From Conidiobolus incongruus B7586 (taxonomy: Eukaryota; Entomophthoromycota; Entomophthoromycetes; Entomophthorales; Conidiobolaceae): 10,073 nucleotides of DNA. The stretch is taken from positions 1 to 10,073 of the forward strand of contig JNEM01007141.1 of NCBI GenBank assembly GCA_000697335.1. The letters are read 5' to 3'. Below are positions 1 to 9,399 of the stretch, in pieces. How positions within the stretch are numbered: the stretch's first letter is position 1; each line of letters begins with the position of its first letter. Below the pieces are notes generated by a model that made no database searches, had not been told where the DNA came from, and saw only the letters and a program-made list of their open reading frames with translations. The translations under genes and the position numbers were made by a program.

Positions 1-1
1 T

Positions 2-633
2 AGAGTAGCTATAGCTAAACTAAACTTATTAAGGTATAACCAAAAACAAAGGTTTTTACAGTGAATACTTGCAATTGATGAATCTTGGATTCCTTTATAT
101 AATCCTTTACCTAAAAATAAAACAAGATGTTGGGTTAAGCCAAATCAATCCCCTCCACAAATTCCAATGAATAAGCACTTTGAATATAAGTGAATGTTAA
201 TTGTTGTAATAGATTATAATGGTATATAGTCTTCTTATTTAATACCTCAAGGAAAATCAATTAATAGTAAGTTATATATTACTTTTTTAAATAAAACAAT
301 TTCTAAATGGTGTTCTCAATATAAATTAAGGACACCTATTATTTTGCATGATAATTGTAAAATACATAAAGCTAAAGCTGTAAAAGATTTTTTATATAAA
401 AAAATTGGGGGGAGTTACCACATCCAGTATATTCACCTGATTATAATCCATGTGATTATAATTGTTTTGGACAATTAAAAAAACAGCTTGCAGGAAAAAA
501 AATTCCTGCAAACAAATTAAATTGGTTTGTGAAACATCAAATTTCAGTCCTTAATAAAAAGAACTGTTTTTTAGGTATTAGAAGCTTACCAAAAGTATGG
601 AAAAGAGTTATTAATAATAAAGGAGGCTATTAA
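2..633 (+). pseudogene. mariner transposase, C-terminal two thirds, broken
   Basis: The protein would be the DDE/D transposase that cuts and rejoins mariner ends. The first block (2-406) shows RFLQ, then AIDESW (family form TGDExW; first catalytic Asp at 77-79), and later ILHDNCKIHKAK (family form HDNARPH; second Asp at 350-352). The second block (412-633) is open for 73 codons before TAA. It carries LPHPVYSPDYNPCDY (third Asp at 454-456), GQLKKQL, a Leu-Pro-x-x-Trp motif and the closing GGY just before the stop. About 34 residues separate Asp 2 from Asp 3, as in classical mariners. The breaks are TGA at 62 and 191, TAG at 227, and a frame change in the run of six G at 407-412. The two TGA codons fall where Arg or Lys is usual (FLxR before TGDE; the residue before ML). 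Gln is written CAA or CAG throughout, and TAA at 631 sits exactly where mariner proteins end, so the standard code fits. Confidence 0.88.
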
Positions 634-691
634 TTTTATATTATTCATTAATTTTTATATATTATTTATTAATTTATTTGTTTAATTTTAA

Positions 692-732
692 TTTTAAAAT
701 TGTGCCATTACTTAATTTCTGCACTAATAATA
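692..732 (+). repeat. 3' terminal inverted repeat of mariner copy 1
   Basis: The stretch reads TTTTAAAATTGTGCCATTAC followed by TTAATTTCTGCACTAATAATA. It nearly matches 2866-2903. Its reverse complement aligns with 9720-9760 at roughly 20 of the first 28 positions by eye, sharing TATTATTA at the tip and an AATGG core. Agreement in inverted orientation with the 5' end of another copy is what identifies it as an inverted repeat rather than shared 3' UTR. The outermost base is uncertain by a few positions. Confidence 0.7.
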
Positions 733-2454
733 GCATCTTCAATAGAAAAGTTTCAATATATTACATTTAATAAAAGATATTAGAATTGATTTTTTACTAA
801 ATATTATTATATAAACAGTTATAATAAATATATCGAATGTACAGATTGAATTCAATTAATCAAATATAATTTTCTCACTTCAAGTAGCTAGTATTGGAAA
901 ATGTCCTTGTTTTATAATTATCTTGAAAATATATAAAGAAAATTCCACCATTGAAATTTAAATACAAACTACAATCTCTAGATTTCTACAAAATTCAAAA
1001 TGATATAGAAATAAGTAAGATTAATAGTATAGTAATTAATCACTATTAATATGATTTATTTTTCAATATTTATGTTTTTTTTCATATTTTACTTTTTTTA
1101 CTTTTAATAACCAATATAATTTGGAAAAGTTTTATAATAACAAAAATTTTAATAATAAATTTTTAAAATCCTAACGAATTAAACATTAGTACAAAATTTA
1201 TCATAATTTGAATTTTTAAAATTATCTTTAAAAATTGTAAATTACAAATGAAGTTTAATATCCATCATATATTGGATTGTTATATTATTTGAAAAAAGAC
1301 AATTTATGAAAAATAAAATATAAGATCATATAAGGGAAATTTAATATTAGTATATAAATTAATGAATGACTAAATTTTGAAATCAAAATGAAATAAAATT
1401 ATTTAAATATAATTCATAAATATTAAATTATAATATTAAATTAATATTTTTTATTTAATGAACAATTGTTTCCTCTAATTTTATTAAGCTTTTAATTCTT
1501 ACAGCTAGTTTTTTTATTAAAAACTGAAATTTATAATTTTAAAAACTAAATTATTAAATATATAAGAGTTTTTTTGTAATTATATTTTAATTACTTAAAA
1601 TAATTTTCATTATATAGGTTAGGTTTTATTTAATATAGTAGAAAAGATAGCTTTTTCTAATTTTCTTATATTAAAAATTTTTATAAAATTAGCTTGATTT
1701 TTATTGTAATTATTATATATGTTAAAAAATTAGTTTTTAAAGTTCTTATATATATTTTTATATAGTATATTTGATTAAAAATTAATCAATTAATTTATAC
1801 TTTTAATATTAAATTAATTATATAAATAATATTGGATTATCTAATATAATAGGTTTTTTCCTCTTAATTCTTATTATTTCTTTTTTTTATATTATTTCTA
1901 AAGTTAAAATTTATTTTTTGAATATTATAATATATTGGCACTATCTAATATAAAATCTAATATTTTAGCGTGGAATTATTTATTTACAAGGCTTAATTAA
2001 ACTGGGTTTATATTTATATTATCTTGTTATATTATTGGTACTATATTACAAGCCATATTACTTTTATATTAAGTTTTCCTCTATATTATATTTATTTTAT
2101 TACCATAATACTTAAAAAAACAATATCAAATTTAAATATAATATTATTGAATAATATATAGATTTATAATATAATTATTATATATAAAATTAATAACATT
2201 TAAATCTATAATTTTATTTTATAAATTATTAATATAGTGGTTTTTGAATTCAATAATAAAGAAATTTTTAATATAATTTATTATCTTTAAATATAAGATA
2301 TATTTTCATTATATCTTTCAATAATATTAAGTATATTAATATAATATATATTAACAAAATATTAATATAAAGAGATATTATAGGAATATAATACATTTAT
2401 GCAATATAAATATATAATATAATGACTAAAATCGAAAAATTCAAATTAATATTC
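733..2454. other. AT-rich stretch with no identifiable feature
   Basis: I see no credible gene, RNA or mobile-element end here. The sequence is dominated by A/T runs and TATA-type strings, with only four CpG seen by eye (near 834, 1175, 1969 and 2434). A minus-strand frame around 1700-2100 looks long only if TAA and TAG are ignored. In DNA this AT-rich such frames arise by chance, so I do not call it. A loose 20-base similarity links 1829-1851 and 1932-1955 (ATTGG, then CTAATATAA). The last few hundred bases could hold the unrecognisable 5' half of mariner copy 2. Confidence 0.6.
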
Positions 2455-2903
2455 AAAATCTGTAAAAATTAATTTATAATAAAGAATTGAGTTATAATAA
2501 TTATAAATTATGAAAAATTATTATTTTGAATAATAATTACAAAATTTATACAGCTTAATTGGTTAAAGGTTTTCAATATAAAGATATTAAAAAGAATTAC
2601 CATATTAATTATTTTCAATAAATTATAAATTATGTGATTATAGTTGCTTTAGGCAATTAAAAAATATGTTTATATGAAAAAAATTCCTTTTAATAAATTA
2701 AATTAGTTTACAAAATATCAAATTTCAGTATTCAATATAAATTACTTTTTTAGGTGTTAGTTGCGAGTCAGAACTATAGCAAAAAGCTATTAATAATAAG
2801 AGTAATAATTTTATATTGTGTATTAATTTTTATAAATCATATATTAATAATTCATTTAATTTTGATTTTAAAACTGTGCCATTATTAAGTCTCTGTAATA
2901 ATA
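2455..2903 (+). mobile_element. mariner-type transposon, copy 2 (worn 3' end)
   Basis: This is a second, more degraded copy of the 3' end seen at 1-732, in the same orientation. By eye it aligns from about the codons before the second catalytic Asp to the inverted repeat. Anchors are TTATTATTTTG with ATAATTACAAAA (copy 1: 338-360), ATGTGATTATAGTTGCTTTAGG (copy 1: 449-472), AAATTTCAGT (copy 1: 539-548), TTTTTTAGGTGTTAG, and ACTGTGCCATTA near the end. Many differences from copy 1 are C to T or G to A, including a Trp codon (TGG near 523) that reads TAG near 2705. No frame is usable. The 5' boundary is soft and could extend further left. Confidence 0.78.
2866..2903 (+). repeat. 3' terminal inverted repeat of mariner copy 2
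   Basis: It starts TTTTAAAACTGTGCCATTAT and ends CTCTGTAATAATA, matching 692-732 apart from a few substitutions and a three-base gap near CTG. Reverse-complemented, its tip TATTATTAC is identical to the first nine bases of the third copy at 9720-9728, which supports the family terminus. Confidence 0.7.
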
Positions 2904-3425
2904 CTGTTTTTCAAAATTGATAAAATTTTGGATATCAAATAAAGGTTAAATTATAAACCCAAGCTTTTAACAAGACAAATCTTTTTATAGTTCAAATGAT
3001 AAATAAATAATCATTTGATTAAAAAAAGTTCAAAGATATTCAATATATAATGTATTTAAATTATAATTTTCAAAAATATTTATTGCAAAATTAGATAATC
3101 TTTATTGTTTTGTAACACAATGGAAATTTTAAAATGATTCAATTATAAAAATATTTATTAAACCAATCTTAAATATTTATTCGAATTTTTATATATATAT
3201 ATTCTTAAGTATTTAAAACGATCAATAATTTCGAAAATAACCATATATTATTGATTTTTTAAAATTAATGATATTTCGGATTCAATCTACAACTATATTT
3301 GAATTATGGCAAAAATAAAAATAAACAACTAAATAATTATATAGAATATGAAAAATATACTATTATATAGCGAAAAAGGGAAAATCAAAAAGATGTCTGC
3401 TAATTTGGTATATTAAATCAAATGC
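2904..3425. other. AT-rich stretch with no identifiable feature
   Basis: No frame, RNA gene or element end is recognisable. Its few CpG (near 3180, 3220, 3234 and 3278) contrast with their complete absence from the retroelement body. A small palindrome, TCAAATGATAAATAAATAATCATTTGA, lies near 2993-3019 (arms TCAAATGAT and ATCATTTGA) and could form a hairpin. I assign it no role. Confidence 0.5.
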
Positions 3426-4410
3426 AATAAATATACTTCATCAAAACTATAATTAAATAATAGACTCATAAAAATATACAAAAACTTGTTTAAAACATAT
3501 AGAAAAAATGTGCTTCAATAAAATATTGGGATAAAGAGGCTAAATAATGGGCAAGTAAATGTAGAAAATATATCAAGATATGCAGACTCAAGTTTATCAC
3601 CATTTCTATAATTTCTGTAAAATATCAAACCTTATTTATAAGAGAAATATTTTTGTCATCAAGCGATTTGTCTAAAATGCTCAAATGTAAGCTTATAACT
3701 TTAATAATTATGCTGATTTCAGAATTGTAGTTATGATAGAATGCCACCAAATTGGTATAATTTTTAAACCTTAAGCAATAAAAAAAATCATTTTGAAAGA
3801 GTTGAAAAATATTTAATCAAATAATCCTTTATCATGATTTATTGCATTGTGATATGATAATGGATGTAATTCAGTTTGCTTTTTATGAACAATTGAGATA
3901 TTCAGAGAAACAATATTGAATTAAGCCAGTTGACTCAATTCCTTTCGATATAGAATCAAATTAGTGATTAATTGACATGTATAATATATTGCATTTTATA
4001 TATTCTAAATGAGAAAATAAATATTAATATTATCAATCATTTTTCATTTTTATATCAACAAAATAATAAATAAGCAAAAGATTCAAAATTAAGAATACAA
4101 ATTACCTTGTATGATAATTCGGCAATTAATACATCTAATATTACTAAAAATTCTATTAAAAATAAAAAATGGTGCATATCATTACAATCTGGATATCCAC
4201 AAAATTTAAATTTATATTGTTCTTTGTGGGTTTAGACTTAAGTTGAAGTCTGTGAAGGAAAACAATATCAAAATCTGAACTAATTAAAGATGAAACCTGA
4301 AGAATTATTAAAACACTAACAAAAAAGTGCTTTTAATGAGGTATCACAGTTGTCTAATACATAGTGAGATATAATACAAAATAATGGTGAAAATTTAATC
4401 ATTATATTTA
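3426..4410 (+). pseudogene. decayed coding-like remnant, unidentified
   Basis: I do not recognise this protein. Three plus-strand blocks look more protein-like than the surrounding AT noise. Block one (about 3430-3830) includes RLNNGQVNVENISRYADSS and then a Cys/His cluster, CHQAICLKCSN, followed by a further Cys pair and DRMPPNWYNF. Block two (about 3845-4010), in a different frame, includes MIMDVIQFAFYEQLRYSEKQ and DSIPFDIES. Block three (about 4077-4400), back in the first frame, includes LRIQITLYDNSA, KKWCISLQSGYPQNLNLY and MKPEELLKH. All three are interrupted by TAA, TAG or TGA, and no start or end is visible. The Cys/His spacing could be a zinc-binding fold. Being richer in G and C than its flanks also suggests former coding sequence. 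It stops where the LTR begins, so the retroelement may have inserted into it. A host gene or an unrelated transposon are both possible. Confidence 0.3.
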
Positions 4411-4780
4411 TTATTGATTGTCACGGGCCGGAGGACCCGTTCGTCCTTAACAATTCAATTTATTCGAGAACCCCGTCACAGATCCACCTGCAACGTGACC
4501 ACAAAATACACCCAAGCAATGCAATCAATCGTTCCATCTGACTTACGGTTAGTACGCTGGGAAGACACGTCAATCAAACTATAAATATGCCGGCTACAGC
4601 CAAGTTATCACGTCGGTCCTCTTCCTAGGGTACAGCCCAATAATCCAGGTTAAACAATAAATTACCCCTTTTATATCACCAAACAGGTGCCGTCCCGGAA
4701 GACGACTATTTACTTAAAAGTTATTGGACACTTGACTTGCCAGCCAGTGTCACTATTAATTTTATTTTGGTAATAATACT

Positions 4781-4797
4781 GTCACAAGTCAGGTGAC
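4781..4797 (+). promoter_or_regulatory. GTCAC/GTGAC inverted repeat in LTR U3
   Basis: GTCAC at 4781-4785 and GTGAC at 4793-4797 form a 5-bp inverted repeat around a seven-base spacer. The same pentamer recurs in one orientation or the other at 4420, 4475, 4495 and 4749, six times in about 380 bases. Repeated short sites upstream of a TATA box are typical of transcription-factor binding sites in LTRs. The factor is unknown and the regulatory role is inferred. Confidence 0.35.
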
Positions 4798-4939
4798 TCT
4801 CCTCCCACATAATATGCTTACTTCAAATGAATATAAGGGTCATCCCCCCCCTCACATAACCAACCACTTCAACCCTATCCTTTAATCAGCTAATGATACA
4901 ACCCTCTAGAAAACTCCAGAAACCTACTACTCTATGTAC

Positions 4940-4948
4940 TATATATAG
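4940..4948 (+). promoter_or_regulatory. TATA box of LTR promoter
   Basis: TATATATAG lies in the less AT-rich LTR block, where such a string stands out more than elsewhere in the window. It precedes the AATAAA signal by about 80 bases. Transcription would be expected to start some 25-35 bases downstream, near 4970, putting the U3/R border there. Position is the only support. Confidence 0.45.
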
Positions 4949-5018
4949 AACCCAGAAACAAAGCTATTTTGCACAGAAGGAGTTTGATCTGGGTCTTCCT
5001 AGCTATTTAGCTCAAACC

Positions 5019-5024
5019 AATAAA
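5019..5024 (+). terminator. polyadenylation signal in LTR R region
   Basis: AATAAA is followed by pyrimidine-rich sequence (CCCCTTATCTCCCTAACC). It lies downstream of the TATA box, as needed for an LTR whose R region carries the poly(A) signal for the 3' copy. The hexamer alone is weak evidence in AT-rich DNA, but this block is not AT-rich. Confidence 0.4.
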
Positions 5025-5287
5025 CCCCTTATCTCCCTAACCTTTACCTGGAATTCCCTAGATCTCTCTCTTTTGCTTATACTATTCCAGACACAACTTT
5101 CCCAAGATGTGTTAATTTGGTGGAGAATTTATACCCTTATCCCCTATTTGCTGAAGATTATACTATTCAAATATTAATCAATAAGAGTATAATTCCAAAA
5201 AATATATAATTGTTAAAAAAAATCAATATGTTTAAGAATAATTTTACCAAAAAGCATTGAATACTACTTTTAATATAACAACCTAAA

Positions 5288-6290
5288 ATGAATGAAGAAA
5301 CTAAGTATTACAACATTAATATGGATAATCATCACTAAAAAGATAATATGATGAATAACAAAGAATATGAACCACAAAATAATATTGAAGATTTGAAACA
5401 ACAACCTGATTTTATCCAAGAATTAAAGAAATCACTTAATAATCTTAACTGTGAACAAACCATTACTCTAAAGAAATTAATTGAAAAAGCATCTAAACCA
5501 ATTAACACCACTTTTGATAATATTAACTTAAACTTCTATAGCAAAAATAACACTCCTAATATCAAACCAAAAACTCAAATAATAATTAATAATAACAATT
5601 TAAACCCAAGAAGTTTTGAAACCAATATTAGTTTTTACATACTATTCAACCTTTACAATCTTGTTAATTAGACTAATTAGCTATATTTCAATGTAAAAAA
5701 GTTTAATCCCAAAGCATAGATAGAATAAGTTAAAGTGCTAAAGGAAATGTATAATGTGCTAGATAATATCACACTAAAGAAGGTTCAAATTATTATTGAT
5801 TTGAACACTAGCTATTAGCTTAGAAACATTATAAACTATAAACCCAACTTTATATAGAATGATTTTGTCAAGAGATTCAAAGAATGCTTTTATAATCTAA
5901 ATTGTGAATAAGAATTGATCACCAAATTATACTTAGCTAAGATATATCAAAACAAATAAGTTGAAGATTTTGCTTACAGGATCAAAAACTAAACTTAATC
6001 TCTATAATATAGTTATGATATTAATCTTGTTAAAATATTTAAAAAAGATTATGTCTAAAAATTTATGAAAGAGTTATTCAAGAATTAATCAACTTTAGCA
6101 TTAGATTTAAATTTAGTTTCAATAAAATATTAGAATCTATCATTAAGAATGAAAAAATTATTATAGAAATTGAAAAATATAAACAAAACAATGTTTTCAA
6201 CAGAAATCTAAATGAGTTTATCAAAAAACTAAATAAGTTTGTAGAAGAAAGTAACTAATATCATAAACCTCACAAAAGTTTTTCATAAAA
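5288..6290 (+). pseudogene. gag region of the LTR retrotransposon (fossil)
   Basis: This is the capsid/nucleocapsid-coding region of the retroelement. It lies about 110 bases behind the putative LTR. Its opening part encodes an acidic, Asn/Gln-rich segment (EYEPQNNIEDLKQQPD; FIQELKKSLNNLNCEQ). Further on, FVKRFKECFYNL with downstream FAYRIKN resembles the retrotransposon Gag capsid pattern, in which a helical FxxxF segment precedes a VxxYxxRF-like motif. No zinc knuckle is evident in what I can read. The region is broken. Assignment rests on position and a moderate motif match. Confidence 0.6.
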
Positions 6291-6959
6291 GTTAAGACCT
6301 CTGTTTAAATCAAATCACAGCTTTAAAGACACAAGAAATAACAATAACAATTGAAAATCAAGTGAAAAATCCCTATTCTTTAAAGAAAAAACAGGGAATA
6401 AAGAAGGAGAAGCAAATACTAAAGTAGATAATTATTTTATTACAGATTTTACAATTAATAATTTATATGAATAAAATACAAGTGAAGTTATAATTAATCC
6501 TAATATAATAAAGAAGGATGATAAAGTTATCAATAAGTGTATAGTTATTAACTTAAATTAGTTAAAACCTAATTTGTTAATATACTATAACCTAACTCTT
6601 ACCAACCTTTTTTAAAAACTGAATAAATCTTTAGTCACTGAACATAATAAAGATTTAGTTGAATTATTCATAGCTATGTCTTACAAAAGAAACAAAGATG
6701 AGAATTACTCTAGTAAAAATAACAACAAAAAAATTAAATTATCAATTAATAATATATAAAACTCTAAAACAAATAATGATAAATAAGATCTATCAAATAA
6801 AGATATATTTATAAAAAAGAAGAATAGATTTACAATTAGAAAAAAAAAATTAAAAGAGGTTATATTAAAAAAGCTATTAATAAAAAAAATATAATCAAAT
6901 TAATTTTAAACTATATAATCTAAATTCTACTATATACTTTAATAGAATTATCCCTAAAA
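6291..6959 (+). other. Lys/Asn-rich spacer between gag and dUTPase (fossil)
   Basis: This stretch continues coding-like composition, rich in AAA, AAT and GAA, but I recognise no domain. By position it could be the end of Gag, a nucleocapsid-like basic segment, or a linker before the dUTPase. No promoter or second LTR is visible in it. Confidence 0.4.
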
Positions 6960-7079
6960 TTGAAAACAAAGCTCATTAAACAAATAAATCTAAAAATTCC
7001 AAACCAGGCTCTTATAATGAATGTATGTGAAAATATAATATTAGTCTCAAAATTACACAAAGAAACTATTCTACTAAAG

Positions 7080-7375
7080 AAGTTCTTTAAGCATAACATT
7101 AATTATAACCTGTTTATATTAAAAGACACTGTTATTAAACTAAGAAAAAATACTAAAATTAGAACAGGTATTGCTATTACACTTCTAAAAAACATATACA
7201 CTAAACTTAAATTAAGATCTAGTTTGGTTTATAATAATAGTTTAATAGTAGAAGGAGGTATAATTAACAATAAATATCATAATAAAATATTTGTAATTCT
7301 TAAAAATCAAAATAATACTAACAAATTAGTTAAAAAATAAAGCAAAATTGTATAGTTAATCTTAATAGAAAATCA
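7080..7375 (+). pseudogene. dUTPase-like domain inside the retroelement (fossil)
   Basis: dUTPases hydrolyse dUTP to dUMP and keep uracil out of newly made DNA. In retroelements the domain acts during reverse transcription. Visible signatures, in family order, are KDTVIKL and TGIAI (7164) before motif 2 RSSL (7215-7226), then LIVEGG with the Tyr-containing motif 3 at about 7250-7290, and a motif-4-like segment ending LIL near 7370. Spacing follows trimeric dUTPases, whose typical pattern is TGIAIALPEGYYGRIAPRSGL. The domain lies between gag and the protease-like region, the same relative place as in betaretroviruses. It is part of a broken element. The family call is strong; activity is not implied. 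Confidence 0.8.
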
Positions 7376-7539
7376 CCATACTTAAATTATTAAAGTTGAA
7401 CTTAATAACTTACCATACTCTAACTACAATAAAAAAAGCTTTAAATTTATAAATAAAATTGAACAAACAACTAGTGAAGATAATTTGCTAATGGGCTTAG
7501 GTTGTCCAAAAGCAGAAATCAAAATATATAATATTAACA

Positions 7540-7790
7540 CTATAATCTACATTAATGGTAGTGTTGGTAAAGACATTATAAGTTAAGATATAGCAAAATT
7601 TATTAGTATTAAAGTATTAGAAGAAACTAATATTATGCTTTAAATACTAAATGGTATTATATATCCAATTAGAGAAACTGTTGAAATACCTATTAAAATT
7701 ACTAATATCAAAATAAAAGTGAATTTTACTGTTGTGGAATCTAATAATATATCTGTGTTGTTTAGTTGCTTTTAGCTAAATACTATAAAT
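7540..7790 (+). pseudogene. retropepsin-like protease region (fossil)
   Basis: This corresponds to the aspartic protease that processes the retroelement polyprotein. It follows the dUTPase and precedes reverse transcriptase, as expected. The sequence around 7545-7620 has the shape of a retropepsin active-site strand and the following IS-x-x-x-A-x-x helix. Further on, ETVEIPIKI and the hydrophobic NFTVVE strand resemble the second half of the fold. The match is weaker than for reverse transcriptase and relies partly on position. The region is broken. Confidence 0.5.
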
Positions 7791-8039
7791 ATAGAAACAA
7801 TATAGAAAAACAAAATGTTTACAATTAACTTTAAAAACTAAAAAGGTATTCTAGATATATTTACAAATAACAAAATTAACAATAGAAGTTTAATTAAAGT
7901 ATTAGAATTTTATAGTAATTTGATGTTAAATTTTGACAAAAAAATCATAATGAATTAATTAAATATTTGTTAAATATTTTAAATAAATAACATGACAAAA
8001 AAAAACTTATTGAAATTTTTAATATAAACCTTAGAATTT

Positions 8040-8750
8040 ATGTAAAATCTCTTTATGATTTAAATGGAACTAACAAAATCAAACACTATATCTCACTAGA
8101 AAATAAAAGCATAAAACTAATCCATAAAGGAATATTAAGAATCTTAGTCTACTTACAAGTTAAAATAGAAAAAGAAGTTAAACAAATGTTTAACACTAAT
8201 GTTATTAAACAATCTAACTTAATATAAGCAAGTAAATTAATTATAGTACCAAAACAAAACAAAGGCATTAGACTTTATATTAACTATAAACTAATAAATA
8301 CTATAACAATTAAAGAAAAGTATCTATTGCTAAATATATAAGATATTATTAACATATTACAACCTAGATTTATTTTTATTATATTCAATCTAATGAGTAG
8401 TTATTGGTAAATTTATATGGTTGAAAAAAACAAAATTAAAATAGCTTTTCATATATTTTAAGATTACTATTAATTCACTAGAATATTATTTAGATTGATG
8501 TTAACCTTGAATATATTTTAAAAATTAATAAATATAACATTTAGCAAGTACATCAATATATTTATATATATCTATTTAGATAATGTTATAATATTTTTTA
8601 AATCAATTAAAAAATATTTTAAACATATCAATTTGGTATTTTAATCATTTTATAATATAAACTTAAAGATTAACTTAGAAAAATTTTATTTTTGTTTGAA
8701 AAAATTAATTATTTAGGCTTTGTCATCAGAAATAGAGTTATCAAAACCAA
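8040..8750 (+). pseudogene. reverse transcriptase domain, Ty3/gypsy type (fossil)
   Basis: This is the RNA-dependent DNA polymerase of the element. Recognisable features in order are EKEVKQMFNTNVIKQSN (the usual segment leading to IxPSxSPxASP), KLIIVPKQNKGIRLYINYK (family VKKxDGxxRxCxDYR), a YQFT segment, the catalytic-box neighbourhood IYLD near 8575, and YLGFVI near 8713, which matches FLGHxI in gypsy elements. After it, NIKKVKNFK and FLSLSKSYHYFIKNYSKI match the connection segment (FLGLxxYYRRFIxxFSxIAxPL). The region is broken. The family call is firm because many motifs occur in the right order and spacing. Confidence 0.85.
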
Positions 8751-8929
8751 TCTTAGAAATATAAAAAAAGTCAAGAATTTTAAAACTCTTAAAGATAAAA
8801 CAGATGTGAAAACATTTCTCAGCTTATCAAAATCTTATCATTATTTTATTAAAAATTATTCAAAAATTACTGCACTATTTATTAAGTTTACTAAAGAAAA
8901 AGTTAAATTTGTATGGTTATCTAATGAAA

Positions 8930-9375
8930 AAGAAGCTTTTCATACACTTATCAATAAATTAACCAGTAAACCTATTTTAACCAGCTTAGATTTTAAAAAA
9001 GAATTTATACTATCAACAGATAATTTAGATCTAGCTATTAAAATAGTTCTAGTATAGTTAAACTTAAATAGAAAAGAAAAAGCTTGTAGATATTTTTTTA
9101 GAATTTTGTCCCCTATAGAAAAAAAATATTCTGTTATTTAAAAAGAAGCTTTTATAGTTGTTTCAACTATAACTTATTTTAGAAACTATTTATAAAGCAA
9201 GCATTTTATAATTTATATAGATTATATGCTTCTTTATCAGTTTTTGTTTACTATAGAACCTTTTGCATAATTAACTTGATAAGTTACTACTCTTATAGAA
9301 TACAATTTTACTTTTGAATATAAACCCAGCAAACATAATAAGAATATTAATAAATTAAGTAGATTAAAATTTAAA
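8930..9375 (+). pseudogene. RNase H domain of the retroelement (fossil)
   Basis: This domain degrades the RNA strand of RNA:DNA hybrids during reverse transcription. Visible are KEAFHTLINKLTSKPIL (family AFxxLKxxLxxxPVL), LSTDNLDLAIKIVL near 9010 (family TDASxxxxGAVL), LSPIEKKYSV and KEAF near 9110-9150 (family LSxxExNYsxxEKE), a following YL and FIIYID segment, and FEYKPSKHNKN near 9316 (family YxPGxxNxxAD). Order and spacing match Ty3/gypsy. The region is broken. Confidence 0.83.
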
Positions 9376-9399
9376 GTATTATTTACAAAAGAAATTAAA

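Larger units (their letters stand above)
1..732 (+). mobile_element. mariner-type DNA transposon, copy 1 (3' part)
   Basis: This is the 3' portion of a mariner-family (D,D34D) cut-and-paste transposon; its 5' half lies off the left edge. It contains the transposase catalytic core and C-terminus (2-633), a short AT-rich 3' untranslated stretch, and a 3' inverted repeat ending near 732. The right end was placed by two comparisons made by eye. The 2455-2903 copy stays similar up to the TAATAATA string and then diverges, and the reverse complement of 692-732 resembles the start of the third copy at 9720. No CpG occurs anywhere in this copy. The transposase is broken, so the copy is inactive. The exact terminal base and the TA target duplication are not resolved. 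Confidence 0.85.
4419..5180 (+). repeat. putative 5' long terminal repeat
   Basis: The block opens with TGTCACGGGCCGGAGG, a typical LTR start (TG). It differs sharply from its surroundings: 119 of 260 bases are G or C between 4421 and 4680 (46%), and 17 CpG lie between 4419 and 4715, followed by none. It contains a TATA box (4940-4948) and an AATAAA signal (5019-5024) in the order expected for U3 and R. It ends near 5169 or 5180, where CA dinucleotides occur and the sequence returns to AT-rich. No 3' partner is in view, so the right boundary and target duplication cannot be fixed. No clear tRNA primer-binding site follows. A solo LTR abutting an older body is possible. Confidence 0.65.

Noticed and set aside
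1829-2060. Loose repeated string ATTGG...CTAATATAA at 1829, 1932 and possibly 2034
   Set aside because: It is too short and too AT-rich to separate from chance, with no flanking structure or coding content.
1700-2110. Long minus-strand frame if TAA and TAG are ignored
   Set aside because: Only TGA limits such a frame, and TGA is rare in DNA this AT-rich, so long runs arise by chance. No motif was recognisable.
4893-5177. 94-codon open frame inside the LTR block
   Set aside because: It lies across the TATA box, the AATAAA signal and the LTR 3' part, shows no family motif, and has a composition typical of non-coding LTR sequence. It is open mainly because this block is less AT-rich.
5181-5287. 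tRNA primer-binding site after the LTR
   Set aside because: No TGG-starting stretch complementary to a tRNA 3' end is present directly behind either candidate LTR end, so none is annotated.
5440-5915. Repeated NLNCEQ string in the gag region as an internal domain duplication
   Set aside because: Only six residues are shared and the surrounding residues do not align, so coincidence in a low-complexity protein is more likely.
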